The notes under the pieces are model-generated. The model was not told the origin of the DNA. It saw nothing but the letters and a program-made list of their open reading frames with translations, and did no database searches. Made by a program: the position numbers and the translations under genes. A DNA stretch of 64,000 bases from NCBI RefSeq assembly GCF_003946865.1, contig NZ_QXTH01000013.1, positions 1-64,000 of the forward strand, in the 5' to 3' direction. Source of the stretch: Antribacter gilvus (GTDB lineage: Bacteria; Actinomycetota; Actinomycetes; Actinomycetales; Cellulomonadaceae). Positions 35,449 to 45,205 of the stretch are shown piece by piece; position 1 is the first letter of the stretch, and each line of letters begins with the position of its first letter.

Positions 35449-37941
35449 TCAGCCGATCGTCGCGACCGGCGCCGCCAGCGGCGTGCCGGAGCCGTCGCGG
35501 CGCGGGTCCAGCGGGGGCAGCTCGACAGGCTGGCCCCCGGATCCCACGGCGCGCGGCGGCGCGACGCCCACCCACGCGAGGACCAGCCGGTCCTCGCCGC
35601 GGAGGAGCCGCTGCGACCGGACGCCGCCCGTGGCCCGTCCCTTGGGCGGGTAGAGCTCGAACGGCGACACCTTGCAGCCGCCCTGGTCGACGCCAGGCAG
35701 CGCGTCCGAGGAGCCGGCGATGGTGACGACGGCGCCCGCGTCCCGGGAGCCGGCGGGCACGGCGCCGAAGAACACGACCTGCTGACCGTCGGCCAGCTTG
35801 ATGCCCGCCATGCCTCCGGCCGCGCGGCCCTGGGGGCGCACGGCGGACGCGGCGAACCGCAGCAGCGAGGTGTCGCTGGAGACGAACACGAGCTCGTCCT
35901 CGTCCGTGACGGTCGCGGCGCCCACGACGGTGTCGTCGTCCTTGAGCGCGATGACGACCCACTCGTCGCCGTTCTTGGGCACGTCACCTGCGGCGACGCG
36001 CTTAATCACGCCGGACGCGGTGCCGAGCGCCACCGTGGGGGCCTCGGCGTCGAGCGACGCCACTGCCAGAACCTTCTCGCCCGGCTGCAGCACCACGAGC
36101 TCGCTCACGGGGACGCCCCCGGAGAGGCTCGGCGCGCCGTCGGTGGGCGGGAGCGCCGGCAGGTCGAGGACGGAGATGCGCAGCGCACGCCCGGCCGAGG
36201 TGATGAGCGCGACCTCGCTGCGGGTCGTGGCCGAGCAGTCGCCCAGCATCGCGTCGTGGGCCGCGCGGCGGCCCTCGCGGGACACCGGCACGTCCTCCGG
36301 CAGGCGGGCGAGCAGCCCGGTGGCCGACAGCAGCACACGCGTGGGGGAGTCGGCGATCTCGAGCGAGATCGGCGCAGCCCCCCGGGCCGCCGCGCCACGG
36401 CCGGCGGGCGCCGCCGCGACCGACCCGACGGACCCTCCGGCCGAGTCCAGGAGGACCGTGCGGCGGGGCGTGCCGTAGACCTTCGCGACCTCCGTCATCT
36501 CGCCGGAGACGATCTTCCGCAGGAGGGCGTCGTCGGCCAGGATCGCCTCGAGCTCCGCGATCTCCTTGCGCAGCTGCTCCTGCTCCTTCTCCAGCTCGAT
36601 CCGGGAGAACCGGGTCAGGCGGCGCAGCTGCAGGTCGAGGATGTAGGTGGCCTGCAGGTCGGACAGGTCGAAGACGCTGATGAGGCGCTCCTTGGCCCCC
36701 GTCGCGTCGTCCGACGTGCGGATCAGCTGAATCACCTCGTCGATGTCGACGATCGCGAGGAGCAGACCCTCGACCAGGTGCAGCCGCTCGCGGCGGCGCC
36801 GCAGCCGGAACGCCGACCGGCGGCGCACCACCGAGATGCGGTGGTTCACCCACACGCGCAGCAGCTCGAGCAGGCCGAGCGTGCGCGGCTGGCCCTCGAC
36901 GAGCGCCACGTTGTTGATGCCGAACGAGTCCTCGAGCGGCGTGGTGCGGTACAGCTGCTCCAGCACGGCCTCGGGGTCGAACCCGGTCTTGACCTCGACG
37001 ACGAGGCGCAGGCCGTGGGCGCGGTCGGTGAGGTCCTGGACGTTGACCACGCCCTGGATCTTCTTGTTCTTGACCCCCTCGGCGATCTTCTCGACCACCT
37101 TCTCGGGGCCCACCAGGTACGGCAGCTCCGTGACGACGATGCCGCGACGGCGGGGCGTGAGGTTCTCGATGCGCGCCGTGGCACGGGTGCGGAACGTCCC
37201 GCGGCCCGTGCGGTACGCGTCGCGGACGCCCTCGAGGCCGACGATCTTGCCACCCGTGGGCAGGTCCGGGCCCGGGACGAACCGCAGCATGTCCTCGAGC
37301 GTGGCGTCGGGGTGCTTGACCAGGTGCTGCGCCGCGGCGACCACCTCGACGAGGTTGTGCGGCGGCATGTTCGTGGCCATGCCCACCGCGATGCCGGAGG
37401 CACCGTTCACCAGCAGGTTCGGGATGGCGGACGGCAGGACCTCGGGCTGGGTCAGCTTGTTGTCGTAGTTCGGCACGAACTCGACGACGTCCTCGTCGAG
37501 CCCGGACGTCATCGCGACCGACGGCGGCGCGAGGCGTGCCTCGGTGTACCGGGGGGCGGCCGGGCCGTCGTCGAGCGAGCCGAAGTTTCCGTGCCCGTCC
37601 ACGAGCGGCAGCCGCAGCGAGAAGTCCTGCGCCAGACGCACCAGCGCGTCGTAGATCGCCGTGTCGCCGTGCGGGTGCAGCTTGCCCATGACCTCGCCGA
37701 CGACGCGCGAGGACTTCACGTGCGCGCGGTCGGGGCGCAGCCCCATGTCGGACATCATGTAGAGGATCCGGCGCTGCACCGGCTTCAGCCCGTCCCGCGC
37801 GTCAGGAAGCGCACGAGAGTAGATGACGGAGTAGGCGTACTCGAGGAACGAGGCCTCCATCTCCGCCGAGACGTCGATGTCCACGATCTTCTCGTGGATC
37901 TCGCTCGGATCGAGCGGCGGGGTCGACGGCTTGCGCGCCAT
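35449..37941 (-). CDS. parC: Type IIA topoisomerase subunit A (topoisomerase IV ParC / gyrase A-like)
   Basis: The 830-residue protein opens with the winged-helix/tower region ('[23 protein letters not shown]'; '[19 protein letters not shown]' is the quinolone-resistance region). The catalytic tyrosine is Tyr132 in [11 protein letters not shown] coiled coil follows (residues ~430-490, [12 protein letters not shown]), then a C-terminal beta-pinwheel with repeated G-x-x-x-R/K blades. It breaks and rejoins duplex DNA with a partner ATPase subunit that is not in this window. Separation from a gyrB neighbour favours the second, ParC-like paralogue of actinobacteria over GyrA. ATG 37941 begins [14 protein letters not shown]. 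Confidence 0.88.
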   Translation of the reverse strand: MARKPSTPPLDPSEIHEKIVDIDVSAEMEASFLEYAYSVIYSRALPDARDGLKPVQRRILYMMSDMGLRPDRAHVKSSRVVGEVMGKLHPHGDTAIYDALVRLAQDFSLRLPLVDGHGNFGSLDDGPAAPRYTEARLAPPSVAMTSGLDEDVVEFVPNYDNKLTQPEVLPSAIPNLLVNGASGIAVGMATNMPPHNLVEVVAAAQHLVKHPDATLEDMLRFVPGPDLPTGGKIVGLEGVRDAYRTGRGTFRTRATARIENLTPRRRGIVVTELPYLVGPEKVVEKIAEGVKNKKIQGVVNVQDLTDRAHGLRLVVEVKTGFDPEAVLEQLYRTTPLEDSFGINNVALVEGQPRTLGLLELLRVWVNHRISVVRRRSAFRLRRRRERLHLVEGLLLAIVDIDEVIQLIRTSDDATGAKERLISVFDLSDLQATYILDLQLRRLTRFSRIELEKEQEQLRKEIAELEAILADDALLRKIVSGEMTEVAKVYGTPRRTVLLDSAGGSVGSVAAAPAGRGAAARGAAPISLEIADSPTRVLLSATGLLARLPEDVPVSREGRRAAHDAMLGDCSATTRSEVALITSAGRALRISVLDLPALPPTDGAPSLSGGVPVSELVVLQPGEKVLAVASLDAEAPTVALGTASGVIKRVAAGDVPKNGDEWVVIALKDDDTVVGAATVTDEDELVFVSSDTSLLRFAASAVRPQGRAAGGMAGIKLADGQQVVFFGAVPAGSRDAGAVVTIAGSSDALPGVDQGGCKVSPFELYPPKGRATGGVRSQRLLRGEDRLVLAWVGVAPPRAVGSGGQPVELPPLDPRRDGSGTPLAAPVATIG

Positions 37942-38043
37942 GAGTGTGCGGTGCTCCTGAAAGTGGTGGGGATCGGACGGCCACACAGTACCGCCCACCA
38001 CCCACATCCCCGTGGACGCTCGCGGGCTCGCTAGCCTGGTCCC

Positions 38044-40938
38044 GTGGACGAGACCGGGCAGGTGGTAGGGCACGTGGGCGTCCCGTACCCCGAGGAGTGG
38101 GAGGCGGACGTGGTGCTGCGCGACGGCACCACCACCCACCTGCGCCCCATCCGCCCCGACGACGCCGACGCGCTCCAGCGGTTCCAGATGGCCCAGTCCG
38201 AGCGGTCCACCTACTTCCGCTTCTTCGCCGCGCTGGAGCGCCTGCCGGAGCGGATGCTGCGGCAGTTCGTCACGGTCGACCACCAGCGGCGGGCGGCGAT
38301 CGTCGCCGTGCGCCCGGCGCAGGCGCAGGCGCCCGTCGAGGCGGCGGGCGCGGAGCCGGAGGACGTCCTCGGCGTCGCGCGGTACGACGTCGTGGAGGAC
38401 GGCACCGCCGAGGTGGCGTTCAACATCGCCGACTCCTTCCAGGGCCGTGGCCTCGGCTCCGTCCTCCTCGAGCACATCGCCGCCGCGGCCCGCGAGCGCG
38501 GGGTGCGCCGCTTCGTGGCCGAGGTGCTGCCCCAGAACCGCGCCATGCTGGCGGTCTTCCGGGACGCCGGGTACGTCGTGGACCAGCACCTCGACGACGG
38601 TGTGGTCACCGTCTCGATCGACCTCGACCCCACGGACCGGTCGCGCGAGGTCATGGCCGACCGGGAGCACCGGGCCGAGGCGCGGTCCATGCAGGGCCTC
38701 CTGAGCGCGCGCCGCGTCCTCCTCGTCGGCCCGGGCCCCGGCCCCCAGACCGTCGAGTCGCTCCTCGCCGCCCGCGTGGTCGGCTCCGTGTCCCAGGACC
38801 CGGGCGACACGGACCTGGTGGTCCTCGGGGCGCCCGACGCCGGAGAGCCGGGCCCCGCGGACCACGTCACCTTCGCGGACGGCTGGGACGAGGTGGGCGA
38901 CGTCGACCTCGCCCTGCTCGCGCTCCGCCCGCCCGAGGCGATCGAGGCGGTCCGCAACCTGGCGGGCCGAGGTACGCGGGGCGTCGTCGTGCTCTCTGCG
39001 GGTTATGCCGAGGAAGGGCCCGAGGGCCTGGCCCGCCAGCGCGAGCTGCTGCGCGTGGCGCACGCCGCGGGGATGCGCGTGGTGGGCCCCGCGAGCTTCG
39101 GCCTCCTGACCACGACGCCGGGGGCGCAGCTGCGCGCGAGCCTCGCCACCAGCGCCCCCGCACCGGGGACGATCGGCCTGTTCTGCCAGTCCGCCCCCGC
39201 CGCCGTGACCCTCGCCGCCACCGTCCGGCGCCGCGGCCTCGGCGTCTCGGCGCTCGTGTCGGCGGGCCACCGCGCCGACGTGTCGGGCAACGACCTGATG
39301 CAGTACTGGCAGGACGACCCGGCCACCGGCGTCGTCTGCCTCTACCTCGAGTCGCTGGGCAACCCGCGCAAGTTCTCCCGCATCGCCCGCCGCCTCGCCA
39401 CCGTGAAGCCGGTCGTCGTGGTCGTCGCCGGGCGCTCCGGGCACGTGGTGCCGCCCGGGCACGCCGTGCGCGCCACCCGCGCCCCGCGGCGGATGCTCGA
39501 CGAGGTGCTGCGGCAGTCGGGCGTGATCCGTGCCGAGAACACCCACCAGCTCATGGACGTGGCGCAGGTGCTCGCGCACCAGCCGCTGCCCGCGGGAGCC
39601 CGCGTCGGCATCCTGGCCAGCTCCCCGTCGGTGCTCACCCTCGTCTCGGAGGCGTGCAGCGCGGCAGGCCTGACGGTCGGCCCCGCCGTCGTGCTGGCCT
39701 CGGAGTCCCCGGACGTGGACGTGGCCGGCGCCGTCGACGCCGTCTACGCACCCGGCGCCTGCGACGCCGTGGTCGTCGTGGACGTGCCCGTGGTGCTGCC
39801 CCGCGGCGACCGCATCGCCCACGCCGTCGCCGACGCCGCCGCCCGGACCGGCCGCACCACCGTGGCGAGCATGCTCGGCCTGCACGGCATGCCCGACGAG
39901 CTCGCCGCCACCGCGCCCCTGCCCGACGGCGGCGAGCGCACCGTCCGCATCCCCGCCTTCTCCACACCCGAGGACGCCGTGTGGGCCCTCGGCGCGGTCA
40001 CCCGCTACGCGACCTGGCGCACCCAGGACCACGGCGCCCCGGTACGGCCCACCCTCCAGGAGGGGGCGCCGCGCTCCCGGGGTCCCCGCGAGGACCCGCA
40101 GCGCAGCGAGGACGCCTCGTGGGGTGGGGGCGGCGCCTCCCGGGCCCGGGCACGGGCGCTCGCGGAGGCGGCGCTGGCCAGGGCCGGGCTCGTGGAGACT
40201 GCGGGGCACGGTGCACCCGGGCGGGCCGACGGCGCCGTCGGGCACGAGGTCGAGCTGGACCCGGCGGCCGCTGCCGAGCTGCTCGCCTGCTACGGGCTGC
40301 GCCTCTGGGAGACGCGACGGGTGAACGGCGCGGACGAGGCCGTCGCCGCGGCCGAGGAGCTGGGCTGGCCGGTGGCGCTGAAGATCGCGTCACCGGTGCT
40401 GCGGCACCGCACCGACCTCGGGGGAGTGCGGCTCGACATCTCCGACGCGGACGAGCTGCGCGACGACGTGGCGCGTATGGAGGAGGCGGCGTCGACCCTG
40501 ATCCCGACCGCGCGACCGGTCCTGGAGGTGCAGCGCATGGCCCCGGCCGGGGTGGCCTGCGTGGTGCGGTCCGTGGAGGACGAGCTGTTCGGCCCGGTGG
40601 TGTCGTTCGGGCTGGCGGGAGACGCCGTGGACCTCCTCGACGACGTGTCCCACGGGGTGCCGCCGCTCACTGACGTGGACGTGGCGCGCATGGTGCGAGG
40701 GGTCCGCGCCGCGCCCCGGCTGTTCGGCTACCAGGGCGCTCCCGCCGCCGACGTCGCCGCGCTCGAGGACGTGCTCGCGCGCGTGTCGCTGCTGGCCGAC
40801 GACCTGCCGGAGCTCGCGTCGCTCGACCTGTACCCGGTGGTCGTGTCGGACCGGGACGCGTCGATCCTGCACGCGACGGTGCGGCTGCGCCCCGCGGAGC
40901 GGCGCACAGACGCGTTGCTGCGGGCGCTGCCGGGGTAG
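38044..40938 (+). CDS. GNAT - ADP-forming acyl-CoA synthetase fusion protein (Pat-type protein acetyltransferase)
   Basis: The 964-residue protein begins with a GNAT domain (about 15-200; '[21 protein letters not shown]'). A CoA-binding Rossmann domain follows (about 215-340), then succinyl-CoA-ligase-like domains ('[13 protein letters not shown]'), a long Pro/Gly/Arg-rich linker (about 670-735), and an ATP-grasp domain (about 740-950; '[21 protein letters not shown]'). Fusions of this kind in actinobacteria and enterobacteria (Pat/YfiQ) acetylate lysines of acyl-CoA synthetases and other proteins; the ligase half usually senses rather than catalyses. GTG 38044 follows the divergent parC by 102 bases. 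The low-complexity linker is longer than I would expect. Confidence 0.85.
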   Translation: MDETGQVVGHVGVPYPEEWEADVVLRDGTTTHLRPIRPDDADALQRFQMAQSERSTYFRFFAALERLPERMLRQFVTVDHQRRAAIVAVRPAQAQAPVEAAGAEPEDVLGVARYDVVEDGTAEVAFNIADSFQGRGLGSVLLEHIAAAARERGVRRFVAEVLPQNRAMLAVFRDAGYVVDQHLDDGVVTVSIDLDPTDRSREVMADREHRAEARSMQGLLSARRVLLVGPGPGPQTVESLLAARVVGSVSQDPGDTDLVVLGAPDAGEPGPADHVTFADGWDEVGDVDLALLALRPPEAIEAVRNLAGRGTRGVVVLSAGYAEEGPEGLARQRELLRVAHAAGMRVVGPASFGLLTTTPGAQLRASLATSAPAPGTIGLFCQSAPAAVTLAATVRRRGLGVSALVSAGHRADVSGNDLMQYWQDDPATGVVCLYLESLGNPRKFSRIARRLATVKPVVVVVAGRSGHVVPPGHAVRATRAPRRMLDEVLRQSGVIRAENTHQLMDVAQVLAHQPLPAGARVGILASSPSVLTLVSEACSAAGLTVGPAVVLASESPDVDVAGAVDAVYAPGACDAVVVVDVPVVLPRGDRIAHAVADAAARTGRTTVASMLGLHGMPDELAATAPLPDGGERTVRIPAFSTPEDAVWALGAVTRYATWRTQDHGAPVRPTLQEGAPRSRGPREDPQRSEDASWGGGGASRARARALAEAALARAGLVETAGHGAPGRADGAVGHEVELDPAAAAELLACYGLRLWETRRVNGADEAVAAAEELGWPVALKIASPVLRHRTDLGGVRLDISDADELRDDVARMEEAASTLIPTARPVLEVQRMAPAGVACVVRSVEDELFGPVVSFGLAGDAVDLLDDVSHGVPPLTDVDVARMVRGVRAAPRLFGYQGAPAADVAALEDVLARVSLLADDLPELASLDLYPVVVSDRDASILHATVRLRPAERRTDALLRALPG

Positions 40939-40960
40939 ACGGTCGATCGGAGCAGACACT

Positions 40961-41338
40961 GTGGATATTCATGCGATGTCGGAACGCCAGTTCATCGAGC
41001 AGTTCACCAAGCGGCCAGGGATGTGGGTGGGTCTTCCGACGTGGGGCCGAGTCGTCGGCTGGCTGCTGGGCTATGAAGCCAACGAGGCGCGCCACGGCGG
41101 TCCTGGCTTCGACGGGTTCAGGGAGTGGCTGCTTGTGCGGTCCGGCGGTCGGGGTTCAAACCTCGGGTGGCCCTCCATCGCGTGGCTCATCGCGTTTCCC
41201 GACCCGGACCTCGAGCACGGCGAGCTCGGCGACTTCGACCAGGAGCACGCGAAGAAGGTCCTGTTCGAGCTGCTGGACGAGTTCCTTGCCGAACGCGAGG
41301 GCGGTGCGGGGCCGTTGGGTACTTCGCCGGCCGCGTAG
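40961..41338 (+). CDS. Hypothetical protein (immunity-protein-like pattern)
   Basis: The 125-residue acidic protein begins MDIHAMSERQFIEQFTKRPGMWVG and continues 'VVGWLLGYEANEARHGG...FDGFREWLLVRSGG'. An RPGM(Y/W)VG opening followed by a G-Y helix and an F-x-x-W-L segment recurs in small actinobacterial proteins, some near polymorphic toxin loci, but I cannot assign a family. No signal or membrane segment is present. GTG 40961 lies 22 bases after the fusion gene. Its codon use is less GC-biased than its neighbours, which suggests acquisition. Confidence 0.6.
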   Translation: MDIHAMSERQFIEQFTKRPGMWVGLPTWGRVVGWLLGYEANEARHGGPGFDGFREWLLVRSGGRGSNLGWPSIAWLIAFPDPDLEHGELGDFDQEHAKKVLFELLDEFLAEREGGAGPLGTSPAA

Positions 41339-41390
41339 GGCCGGCACGAGAGACTGCGACCCATGCTGCGATGCCGCCCTGGGTGAGCGA

Positions 41391-41756
41391 TCAGTCGAGG
41401 CAGAACTCGTTGCCCTCGACGTCCTGCATCACGAGGCACGACTCGTTCTCCTCGTCAGCGAGGAGGAGCCGAACCCGGACCGCCCCGAGCGCAACCAGCC
41501 GCGCGCACTCGGCCTCGAGCGCGGCGACGCGCTCCTCGCCGACGAGCCCGGTGCCGACCCGCACGTCGAGGTGCACGCGGTTCTTGACGACCTTGCCCTC
41601 GGGGACGCGCTGGAAGTACAGCCGCGGGCCCACCCCGGTGGGGTCGGAGGCCGAGGCCTCGTCCTGGACGTATCCGAGTGCCTCGCTCCAGAAGCGGGCG
41701 ACGCGCTCGGGCTCTGCGCAGTCGAAGGTGACCTGGACCTGTCTGACCGATGCCAT
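41391..41756 (-). CDS. VOC (glyoxalase/bleomycin-resistance) family protein
   Basis: The 121-residue protein is one VOC module: 'VQVTFDCAEPERVARFWSEALGY' at the N-terminus, 'PRLYFQRVPEGKVVKNRVHLDVRV' in the middle and 'VMQDVEGNEFCLD' at the end. This is the Glyoxalase_6 pattern, with His and Glu positions available for metal binding. Such proteins dimerise and have varied or unknown substrates. ATG 41756 begins MASVRQVQV. Confidence 0.88.
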   Translation of the reverse strand: MASVRQVQVTFDCAEPERVARFWSEALGYVQDEASASDPTGVGPRLYFQRVPEGKVVKNRVHLDVRVGTGLVGEERVAALEAECARLVALGAVRVRLLLADEENESCLVMQDVEGNEFCLD

Positions 41757-41816
41757 CGGACCACCATAAGGGCTGGTGGGATGCCGTTGCTGCGCGGCGC
41801 CCCGCGCGCGGCTGGG

Positions 41817-42116
41817 TCAGAGCAGAGAAACCGGGAAGAGTTCCGTCCGTGCGACGACCCGGTCGCGCTCCTCTGCGAGCGCGAGACGGCGAGGGTCGGC
41901 GACGTAGGCGTCGAGCGCGGGCTGTCCCGGGAACCGGAACACCTGGATCTCGTGCGGGCGCCCGGTGTCGCCGTCGGTCCGCAGCCGCTGGACGACCTCG
42001 CCTCCGTGCTCGGGGACGAGCGCGAGGACGGCGTCCTCGTAGGCGGTGAGGTCGTCGTCCAGGCCCTCGGTGGCCCAGAGGAAGCAGCCGAGGAGCAGCA
42101 CGCCGTCGTCAGTCAC
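41817..42116 (-). CDS. Small conserved protein, DUF1330/EthD-like ferredoxin fold
   Basis: The 99-residue protein reads MTDDGVLLLGCFLWATEGLD and contains 'AYEDAVLALVPEHGGEVVQRL' and 'VFRFPGQPALDAYVADPRR'. The beta-alpha-beta pattern with a central E-x-x-x-L-x-x-x-x-G-G suggests the dimeric alpha/beta-barrel group (DUF1330-like). No catalytic residues are evident. GTG 42116 is the first sensible start; the upstream frame belongs to other sequence. It is divergent from the DUF5998 operon, with a perfect hairpin in between. Confidence 0.7.
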   Translation of the reverse strand: MTDDGVLLLGCFLWATEGLDDDLTAYEDAVLALVPEHGGEVVQRLRTDGDTGRPHEIQVFRFPGQPALDAYVADPRRLALAEERDRVVARTELFPVSLL

Positions 42117-42173
42117 AGGTCGAGGGTAGCGGCGGGCCGCCCGCTCCGGGCCGCTGGGCCCCTCGTCCGCGAC

Positions 42174-42220
42174 CAGGTAGCTGTTCCCCGTCTGGCAGCG
42201 AGACGGGGAACAGCTACCTG
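42174..42220. repeat. Perfect 20-bp stem-loop in a divergent promoter region
   Basis: CAGGTAGCTGTTCCCCGTCT (42174-42193) is exactly reverse-complementary to 42201-42220, with a 7-nt loop. It lies 58 bases upstream of one gene start (42116, minus) and 83 bases upstream of the other (42303, plus), so it cannot be a terminator for either neighbour. Confidence 0.75.
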
Positions 42221-42302
42221 TTCGCGCCGCCAGCACCCCCCGGAGTCGAACCGCCCGTCCAGGGGCGAGACCTCGTGGGTCTCCCCGTGGGACAATGTCG
42301 CC

Positions 42303-42884
42303 GTGCCACACGCTGTTTCCGACGCCCGCCATGACCTGACCGCGCGCCTCCACCGGGCCGGCTACTACCCGGAGCTGGTCGCGGACGTCCTCGACGTCGC
42401 GCTCGCCGACGAGGCGGTGGTGGCGCACCTGGTGCAGGCCGAGACCACCTTCGACTCCGAGGTGCGCCGCCACCTGACGGTCATGGTCCTCACGCCCACG
42501 CGCCTGGTGACTGCCCACGTCGACGACCAGCCGTCGGACGGCGAGCAGGTCAAGGTCACGCAGGCCGCGGCCACCACGGAGGCCGTCCCGCTGCGGGAGG
42601 TCCGCTCGGTGGCGCTCACCCACGTGGTGTCGGAGCCCGAGAAGCACCCGCGCGGCGAGGGCACGCGCGAGGTCACGCTGGCGATCGGGTGGGGCGCGGT
42701 GTCGCGCATCGACCTGGAGCCGGCGTCGTGCCCCGACCCGTCGTGCGACGCGGACCACGGCCTGACCGGCCAGCTCACCCCGGACGACGTGGTGGTGCGC
42801 GTCTCCAGCGCCGCCGAGGGTGCGGACGCCGTGCGGTCGGCTGTCGCCTTCGCCCGCGCGCTGTCGCGGGCCACCTCTGCATGA
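42303..42884 (+). CDS. DUF5998 family protein
   Basis: The 193-residue protein begins MPHAVSDARHDLTARLHRAGYYPELVADVLDVAL. It contains 'VMVLTPTRLVTAHVDDQ', 'GAVSRIDLEPASCPDPSCDADHGLTG' and a C-terminal helix 'AVAFARALSRATSA'. This matches the actinobacterial DUF5998 family of unknown role; the middle part resembles a PH-like sensing fold. Its last codon overlaps the ATG of the phosphodiesterase gene (ATGA). GTG 42303 is the start. Confidence 0.8.
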   Translation: MPHAVSDARHDLTARLHRAGYYPELVADVLDVALADEAVVAHLVQAETTFDSEVRRHLTVMVLTPTRLVTAHVDDQPSDGEQVKVTQAAATTEAVPLREVRSVALTHVVSEPEKHPRGEGTREVTLAIGWGAVSRIDLEPASCPDPSCDADHGLTGQLTPDDVVVRVSSAAEGADAVRSAVAFARALSRATSA

Positions 42885-44050
42885 CCCAGGTGCTTCCCGA
42901 GGGGCTCGTCGCCCCCGCCTACGACCTGTCGAGCCTCGCGGCGGTGCTGCCCGCGGCCGCAGGAGCGCTGGGCCACGAGCTCACCACCGCCACCGGGATC
43001 GAGTCGATCACCGCGCGGCAGGCCCTCGGGCTGCCCGAGGCAGATCGTGTCGTGGTGGTCCTGGTCGACGGTCTGGGCCTGCACAACCTGGCCGAGCGCG
43101 GCGGGCACGCGCCCTTCCTGCGCGGCCTGCTCGCGGGCGGGCAGTCGCTGACGTCGAGCTTCCCGAGCACCACGGCGGCAGGTCTGGCGACCCTGGGGAC
43201 GGGGACCGCGCCGGGCCTCACCAACATGCTCGGGTACACGCAGCGGAACCCGGAGACGGGCCGGCTCGCGGCGATGGTGCAGTGGCGCGAGCTCGGCGAC
43301 CCCGTGGACGTCCAGCGCGAGCCCACCGTCTTCGAGACGCTGACCGCGCGTGGCGTGCCCGTGACGAGCCCCGGCCCGGCCAAGTTCGCGGGCTCCGGCA
43401 TGACGCTCGCCGCGCTGCGTGGACCTCGGTACGAGACCGCCGAGTCGTTCGAGGCGCGCGTCGACGCCACGGCCCGCGTGCTCCGCGCCGCCCCGGGCCT
43501 GGTCTACCTGTACCAGGGCGACGTGGACAAGACGGGCCACAAGCACGGCTGGCAGTCCTGGCAGTGGGGCGACGCCCTGGAGGCCACCGACCGCGAGCTG
43601 CGCCGCCTGTCCCGGTCGGTGCCGCGCGGCACGCTCATCCTGGTGACCGCCGACCACGGCCAGATCATGTCCGACGCCACCCTCCAGTGGGACGCGGCCA
43701 CCGACCCCGCCCTGTCCGCTGGAGTGGCGATGATCGGTGGCGAGCCCCGTGCCATGCACGTCTACGCGGCGCCCGGCGCCGACTCCGCGGCCGTGGCCGC
43801 CCGCTGGCGGGACCGCCTCGGCGAGAACGCCGTGGTCCTCGACCGCGCGGAGTCCGTGGCCGCCGGCTGGTTCGGTCCCGTCGCGGAGCACGTGCTCCCG
43901 GGCATCGGCGACGTGGTCGTCGCGATGACCGGGCGCGCCACCGTGGTCGACTCGCGCGTCCACTCCGCCGAAGCGCGGGCCCTGCCCGGCGTGCATGGCT
44001 CCCTCACCCCGCACGAGATGATCGTGCCGCTCCTGACCGCCGTCGCCTGA
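42881..44050 (+). CDS. Alkaline-phosphatase-superfamily nucleotide pyrophosphatase/phosphodiesterase
   Basis: The 389-residue protein has the first metal/nucleophile region 'VVVLVDGLGLHNL', the nucleophile segment 'SSFPSTTAAGLATLGTGTAPG' (split here as SSFPSTTAAG), a middle 'YLYQGDVDKTGHKHGW' metal site and a late 'LVTADHGQI'. These are the paired Asp/His ligands of type-I phosphodiesterases (NPP-like). It probably hydrolyses a nucleotide or phosphodiester; the substrate is unknown. It overlaps DUF5998 by 4 bases and precedes the thymidine kinase by 9, so the three genes form one operon. Confidence 0.88.
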   Translation: MTQVLPEGLVAPAYDLSSLAAVLPAAAGALGHELTTATGIESITARQALGLPEADRVVVVLVDGLGLHNLAERGGHAPFLRGLLAGGQSLTSSFPSTTAAGLATLGTGTAPGLTNMLGYTQRNPETGRLAAMVQWRELGDPVDVQREPTVFETLTARGVPVTSPGPAKFAGSGMTLAALRGPRYETAESFEARVDATARVLRAAPGLVYLYQGDVDKTGHKHGWQSWQWGDALEATDRELRRLSRSVPRGTLILVTADHGQIMSDATLQWDAATDPALSAGVAMIGGEPRAMHVYAAPGADSAAVAARWRDRLGENAVVLDRAESVAAGWFGPVAEHVLPGIGDVVVAMTGRATVVDSRVHSAEARALPGVHGSLTPHEMIVPLLTAVA

Positions 44051-44059
44051 GGAGGAACC

Positions 44060-44704
44060 GTGGCCGAGCTCGTCTTCTTCTCCGGGACCATGGATTCCGG
44101 CAAGTCCACCCTTGCCCTCCAGATGGACCACAACTACGGCGCGCGAGGCCGTGCCGGGCTGATCTACACCCGTGGTGACCGCGCCGGGTCGGCGCGCATC
44201 TCGTCGCGCCTCGGGCTCGAGGCCGGCGCGCGGGAGGTGACGGACGACACCGACTTCTGGTCCGAGGTGGCCGACGAGCACCGCGACGGCCGCGCCGTGG
44301 ACCACGTGGTCTGCGACGAGGCGCAGTTCTACTCGCCGGAGCAGGTGGAGCAGCTCGCGCGCCTGGTCGACGAGATGGAGGTCGACGTCTTCGCGTTCGG
44401 CATCACCACCGACTTCCGCACCCGCCTCTTCCCGGGCTCGGCACGGCTCATCGAGCTCGCGGACCGCATCGAGGTGCTGCAGGTGCAGTCCCTCTGCTGG
44501 TGCGGCGCGCGTGCCACGCACAACGCCCGCACGGTGGGCGGGATCATGGTGGTCGAGGGCGAGCAGGTGGTCATCGGCGACGTCGCGAACGGCGCGGCCG
44601 GCGAGGTGGCGTACGAGGTGCTGTGCCGCCGCCACCACATGCGCCGCATGACGGCCGACACGTCCCGCCGCCGTGCCAGCTCCGCCCAGGTGCTCTGGGG
44701 CTAG
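44060..44704 (+). CDS. tdk: Thymidine kinase (type II)
   Basis: The 214-residue kinase has the Walker A GTMDSGKST, the catalytic glutamate in 'VVCDEAQFYSPEQV', a lasso region around 'RTRLFPGSARLIEL', and two cysteine pairs for a structural zinc ('SLCWCGARATHNARTV' and 'YEVLCRRHHM', with His ligands). It phosphorylates thymidine to dTMP for salvage. GTG 44060 has GGAGGA at ideal distance. The position after a phosphodiesterase suggests a nucleotide-salvage operon. Confidence 0.9.
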   Translation: MAELVFFSGTMDSGKSTLALQMDHNYGARGRAGLIYTRGDRAGSARISSRLGLEAGAREVTDDTDFWSEVADEHRDGRAVDHVVCDEAQFYSPEQVEQLARLVDEMEVDVFAFGITTDFRTRLFPGSARLIELADRIEVLQVQSLCWCGARATHNARTVGGIMVVEGEQVVIGDVANGAAGEVAYEVLCRRHHMRRMTADTSRRRASSAQVLWG

Positions 44705-44710
44705 CCCCGC

Positions 44711-45175
44711 TCAGACCACCCAGGCGCCGTCCCGCATGATCGTCCGGCCGGCGATCTCGTCGGCCTCGCGCCAGGCCTGGATCCGTCGCGGCGCCAGCAC
44801 GAGGTACTGGTAGGTGCCGCCGCTCGCCCGCGGGTCCCAGTCGGCCTGGGCGGCGTACGCCTCGCCGACCTCTCCTGCGTCCGCGACGGGGAGGGTGGCC
44901 TCCAGGACGACGTCGGCCACCACGACGTCGCGCGTGGGGCCGACGGCGACCCGGGCGCGCACCGTGGCGGCGAGGTTGCGGGCCGTGACCGACGTACCGT
45001 CGAGGGCGATGACCAGGCGTTCGTCCACCCAGGCGATCGACAGGGGGACGAGGTGCGCCGCCCCGCCGTCGGCCGTGGCCACCCAGGCGTCCTGGTGACG
45101 GGTCGACAGCCGGGCGAGCGCGTCAGCCTTGCGCTGAGCGGTGGGACGGATCGTCAGGTCTGGCATGTGCGCCAT
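44711..45175 (-). CDS. Pyridoxamine-5'-phosphate oxidase-fold protein (F420/FMN binding type)
   Basis: The 154-residue protein is a split-barrel: 'DAWVATADGGAAHLVPLSIAWVDERLVIALDG', 'TARNLAATVRARVAVGPTRDVVVAD', and a C-terminal 'TYQYLVLAPRRIQAWRE'. This resembles the F420-dependent PPOX class of actinobacteria. Together with fgd in this window it fits F420-based redox chemistry. The substrate is unknown. ATG 45175 is chosen; ATG 45166 and 45196 are alternatives. It is convergent with the thymidine kinase. Confidence 0.8.
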   Translation of the reverse strand: MAHMPDLTIRPTAQRKADALARLSTRHQDAWVATADGGAAHLVPLSIAWVDERLVIALDGTSVTARNLAATVRARVAVGPTRDVVVADVVLEATLPVADAGEVGEAYAAQADWDPRASGGTYQYLVLAPRRIQAWREADEIAGRTIMRDGAWVV

Positions 45176-45205
45176 CGTAGGACGCGCTACCGACACGCCC
45201 GGGGA

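Noticed and set aside
33853-38034. A 1,393-residue plus-strand frame opposite the GH13 and parC genes
   Set aside because: No domain is recognisable, and it spans two well-supported genes on the other strand.
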